Assembly: GCF_947499295.1 (NCBI RefSeq)
Contig: NZ_CANMNP010000026.1
Coordinates: forward strand, 1-36,829
Reading direction: 5' to 3'
Source: an uncultured Roseibium sp.
GTDB lineage: Bacteria; Pseudomonadota; Alphaproteobacteria; Rhizobiales; Stappiaceae
Length of the DNA: 36,829 nt
In this document: one piece after another, positions 34,407 to 36,829 of the stretch
How the letters are laid out: every line of letters begins with the position of its first letter
How positions within the stretch are numbered: the stretch's first letter is position 1
Notes under the pieces: generated by a model
What the model saw: only the letters and a program-made list of their open reading frames with translations
What the model was told of the DNA's origin: nothing
Databases searched by the model: none
Position numbers and translations under genes: made by a program

Positions 34407-35597
34407 ATGGACGCAACATTCAAGCCGCAAACGGCGAAAGACGTGGAAGTCGCCGTAAAATGGGCGGCTGCCGAAGACCAGCCGCTGGAAATCGTGGGAC
34501 AGGCCTCAAAAAGGAGCCTTGGGCGACCGGTTCAGACCGCTCATGTGCTGAACTTGTCAAAACTATCCGGGATCGACAGCTACGAACCGGCGGAATTGGT
34601 GTTGACCGTCAAGGCAGGAACGCCGATCGCCGAGATCGAAAAGCTGGTCGATGAGAATGGACAGGAATTGTCCTTCGAGCCAATGGATTACGGTCCGCTT
34701 CTGAATGTCGATGCAGGACAGGGAACTGTGGGTGGTGTTCTTGCCGCAAACCTGTCGGGACCGCGCAGGTTGAAGGCAGGCGCGGCTCGGGATCACATCC
34801 TTGGCATGGAAGCTGTTTCGGGTCGTGGAGAAATTTTTAATTCCGGCGGCAAGGTGGTGAAGAATGTCACGGGCTACGATCTGCCGCGAGCACTCTGCGG
34901 TGCATTCGGTACCCTGGCTGTGGCCACGACGGTGACTTTGAAGGTCAACCCGAAACCGGAAACCTCGGCGACGTTCGTGCTTTCCGGGTTGGGTGCCGCA
35001 CGTGGCATCAATGCCCTCTGCAAGGCGATGGGGTCTTCCGCTGAAGTTTCCGGTGCTGCGCATCTGCCGGCCGGAATCGATGGAGACATAAGCAGGACGC
35101 TGTTGCGTCTGGAGGGATTTGAAACCTCCGTCGACTATCGGTTCAAAACCCTTGAAGACCTTCTGAAAAGTTATGGGCCTGTCACCCGGATCGAAGAACA
35201 AGACAGCAGGAAACTCTGGCAGACAGTCAGGGACGTTCGCCCGTTCGCAGGCGTGGACAATCCTGTCTGGCGGATTTCCGTTGCACCGACGGTTGGCCCA
35301 AAACTGGTTGAGCTCCTTGAAAAGGAACTGAAAATCAACGCGTTTTTCGATTGGAGCGGCGGGCTCATCTGGTTGATGTGTCTGGATGGACTTGTCAATG
35401 ATCAGCATATACGGGCCGCTGTTGACTCTGTTGGAGGTGGGCATGCCACACTTGTGCGGGCAGTTCCGTCCATCAGATCAAGCGTCGCCGTTTTTCAGCC
35501 CCAGCCGGCGCCTCTTGCGGCACTTTCCAAACGTTTGAAGGAACAATTCGATCCAAAAGGTGTTCTAAATCCTGGACGTCTGGTCATGGGCGTGTAG
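34407..35597 (+). CDS. glcE: Glycolate oxidase subunit GlcE
   Basis: This 396-residue protein is the second FAD-binding subunit of glycolate oxidase. Its FAD-binding_4 fold (about 1-180) shows VLTVKAGTPIAEIEKLV, GGVLAANLSGPRRL and SGGKVVKNVTGYDLPRALCG, the last being a strong GlcE marker. The C-terminal half is shorter and less conserved than GlcD, as is normal, and ends in the family motif DPKGVLNPGRL. The ATG at 34407 follows GAGGGA and lies eight bases after glcD, so the two form an operon. The gene that follows is a small membrane protein, not glcF. Confidence 0.92.
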   Translation: MDATFKPQTAKDVEVAVKWAAAEDQPLEIVGQASKRSLGRPVQTAHVLNLSKLSGIDSYEPAELVLTVKAGTPIAEIEKLVDENGQELSFEPMDYGPLLNVDAGQGTVGGVLAANLSGPRRLKAGAARDHILGMEAVSGRGEIFNSGGKVVKNVTGYDLPRALCGAFGTLAVATTVTLKVNPKPETSATFVLSGLGAARGINALCKAMGSSAEVSGAAHLPAGIDGDISRTLLRLEGFETSVDYRFKTLEDLLKSYGPVTRIEEQDSRKLWQTVRDVRPFAGVDNPVWRISVAPTVGPKLVELLEKELKINAFFDWSGGLIWLMCLDGLVNDQHIRAAVDSVGGGHATLVRAVPSIRSSVAVFQPQPAPLAALSKRLKEQFDPKGVLNPGRLVMGV

Positions 35598-35641
35598 TTT
35601 GTTTTACATTTCCAATCGTATTTTTAATTGCGGAGCGTGAA

Positions 35642-36001
35642 ATGGAAGATAAATCCGATGTTGCCGGCTACATGGAGCCGGGCGGCAAGAACGCCACACT
35701 TGTCTATATCCTTTATCTGGTAAATATCATTGTGCCATTCACCGCGATTGTCGGCGTAATTTTCGCCTACTTGAATCGCGGCAAAAGCACAGGCTGGGTC
35801 GAGAGCCACTACACGTATCAGATACGCACTTTCTGGATCGGGCTGTTGTTCGGTATCGTCAGCGCGTTGCTGACCATTGTCCTGATCGGCTTTCTGATGA
35901 TTATCGCGGTGCTTATCTGGATGATCGTGCGTTGCATCAAAGGGCTTCAGCTGGCGGGGCGCAACGAGCCTGTGCCGAACCCTGAAACCTGGATGTTCTG
36001 A
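35642..36001 (+). CDS. DUF4870-like small membrane protein
   Basis: This 119-residue protein has three hydrophobic helices (about 17-45, 66-85 and 86-105), with the polar motif SHYTYQIRTFW between the first and second. This pattern matches the DUF4870/Tic20-like group of small inner-membrane proteins of unknown role. It starts 44 bases after glcE with a GGAG site before the ATG, so it may share the glcDE transcript. It occupies the place where glcF usually lies but has no iron-sulfur cysteines and cannot replace it. A hairpin follows. Confidence 0.75.
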   Translation: MEDKSDVAGYMEPGGKNATLVYILYLVNIIVPFTAIVGVIFAYLNRGKSTGWVESHYTYQIRTFWIGLLFGIVSALLTIVLIGFLMIIAVLIWMIVRCIKGLQLAGRNEPVPNPETWMF

Positions 36002-36020
36002 TCCGGCTATCTGCCAACGA

Positions 36021-36058
36021 CGCCGACACCCCAAACCTTTGGCAAAGGGGTGCCGGCG
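36021..36058. terminator. Long hairpin after the glcDE unit
   Basis: CGCCGACACCCC (36021-36032) pairs with GGGGTGCCGGCG (36047-36058) with one mismatch, and CCTTT/AAAGG can pair inside in an alternative register. It lies between two convergent genes. No T-run follows on either strand, so it may act through Rho-assisted stopping or mRNA end protection. Confidence 0.6.
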
Positions 36059-36074
36059 CGTGTCTAAGGTGACG

Positions 36075-36704
36075 TCAGCTGGCCGGTAGGCACTTGACGG
36101 TGACGTTGTAGCCGTAGCCGTCACGCTGATGGGTCGTGTTTTTCAAAGACCACTTGTTGTTCTTTGCCTTGTTTTTTCGGGCCGCGACCGCGTCCAGCTC
36201 AAAATAGGCTTTTGCCGACACTGTCCAGGTTTTGCCGAGCGCTACTGATTTCTTCATGCCGCTCTTGATTTTCTTGTCCAGATTGAGCGAGCAGGCCTGT
36301 ACCGGGTCCCAACCTTGCCATCTGATTTTCTTCAGCGGGATCGTTGGTTTGTAGGAAATTGAGACAGTGCGTTTCGATCCTGACCCGACATCGCGGTTCT
36401 GAAAACTTTTGCTCCAAAGCGACCCATCTCCTTCGAAATAGAGCACGTTTTTGAAGGAGCCAACTTTCATCGCGACAATGCGTTCGCCGCTGGTCGCCTT
36501 GCCGTAAAGGCGCAACAGGAAGCGATGCGATTTGGATTTGATCTTGGTGTAATTGTAGGAACTGGCGGAAACTTCGACAGGAATGACGTCGATGCCGTCG
36601 CGTTTGACTTCTACCTTTTCGATCCAATCCTTGGCCAGTGCGCCTGTTGCGAGACTGGTAAGGGCGGCGGTTACAAAAAGTGTCTTGGCAATTTTCTTAA
36701 ACAT
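36075..36704 (-). CDS. Exported basic protein of unknown function
   Basis: This 209-residue protein has a clear signal peptide (about 1-24, LATGALA|KD). The mature part of about 185 residues is basic and probably beta-rich, with many Lys/Ser/Tyr residues (YNYTKIKSKSHRFLLRLYG, ISYKPTIPLKKIRWQGW). It has just two cysteines (ACSLNL at about 138 and VKCLPAS at the very end), which could form a disulfide. I recognise no domain. It is convergent with the glcDE unit, and its upstream region runs into the right-hand 74-bp repeat about 50 bases from its start. It may therefore have been placed beside a mobile or duplicated segment. Confidence 0.7.
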   Translation of the reverse strand: MFKKIAKTLFVTAALTSLATGALAKDWIEKVEVKRDGIDVIPVEVSASSYNYTKIKSKSHRFLLRLYGKATSGERIVAMKVGSFKNVLYFEGDGSLWSKSFQNRDVGSGSKRTVSISYKPTIPLKKIRWQGWDPVQACSLNLDKKIKSGMKKSVALGKTWTVSAKAYFELDAVAARKNKAKNNKWSLKNTTHQRDGYGYNVTVKCLPAS

Positions 36705-36752
36705 AAAAAGTCCTCAATCGGGGTTAATCGGCCCACTGACGAGCACTCTAGT

Positions 36753-36826
36753 TGTTCAGTCCCGGCATTTGATGGATCGGATTAAGTCTGAAACGATCAG
36801 GTTCTGAAGTCCATATCTTGCAAATG
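36753..36826. repeat. Right copy of 74-bp terminal inverted repeat
   Basis: The sequence is identical to bases 1-74 in the opposite orientation. Three further bases follow to the window edge. The copy reads as the 3' end of a minus-strand coding sequence whose body lies outside the window. Confidence 0.9.
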
Positions 36827-36829
36827 TAT

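Noticed and set aside
1..36829. Window as a circular replicon or phage with terminal repeats
   Set aside because: The terminal repeats are inverted, not direct. There are no replication, partition or phage structural genes, and the content is chromosomal housekeeping.

Overview
The window looks like the chromosome of a GC-rich alphaproteobacterium, most probably a marine Hyphomicrobiales member near Roseibium/Labrenzia (Stappiaceae). The reasons are the alphaproteobacterial (plant-type) glutamate-cysteine ligase, the LsrB/VtlR-type LysR regulators beside a DUF1127 gene, DctBD paired with a TRAP transporter, and DUF3422 and DUF805 proteins. The genus is inference; no rRNA or tRNA gene is visible to settle it. 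Almost all of the window is dense, intact protein-coding sequence.

Layout. 1-330: a gene-remnant and intergenic-repeat region. Its first 74 bases recur inverted at the far right end (36753-36826). About 331-1129: an IS5-family insertion sequence with an intact DDE transposase, abutting the stop codon of the next gene. 1126-4818 (minus): a Pat-type protein acetyltransferase with an acyl-CoA-synthetase-like body, and a tandem universal stress protein. 4974-11522 (plus): dctB-dctD, a sigma-54 promoter region with two palindromes, and dctP-dctQ-dctM with an intercistronic hairpin and a strong terminator. 11615-13960 (minus): a DUF805 membrane protein and exonuclease VII large subunit. 14120-16854 (minus): a two-partner-secretion-type outer-membrane transporter, translationally coupled to a small exported proline/glutamine-rich repeat protein. 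17088-21134 (plus): rsmE, a membrane class III adenylate/guanylate cyclase, and gshA. 21282-24691: a DUF937-like protein, a DUF1127 protein, and two tandem paralogous LsrB-like LysR regulators. 24734-27715: an EamA exporter and a threonine/serine dehydratase, divergent from an AraC regulator. 27740-29678 (minus): gntR-lldD, with a palindromic operator candidate upstream. 29874-31627: DUF3422 protein and a class I cytochrome c, sharing a convergent terminator. 31807-36704: a LysR gene divergent from glcD-glcE, a DUF4870-like membrane protein, and a lone exported basic protein.

How the genes fit together. Much of the window concerns organic-acid use: sensed C4-dicarboxylate-type uptake (dctBD to dctPQM), L-lactate or other 2-hydroxyacid oxidation (lldD), and glycolate or D-2-hydroxyacid oxidation (glcDE, with glcF not present). 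Stress and redox control is the second theme (Usp, Pat, gshA, LsrB-like regulators, a cyclase). The least explained unit is the two-gene secretion pair at 14120-16854. It has a complete FhaC/ShlB-like translocator but no TPS-domain filamentous partner; instead there is a coupled short Pro/Gln-rich exported protein with a cysteine-containing, conserved-looking C-terminal domain. It is my best candidate for an undescribed system.
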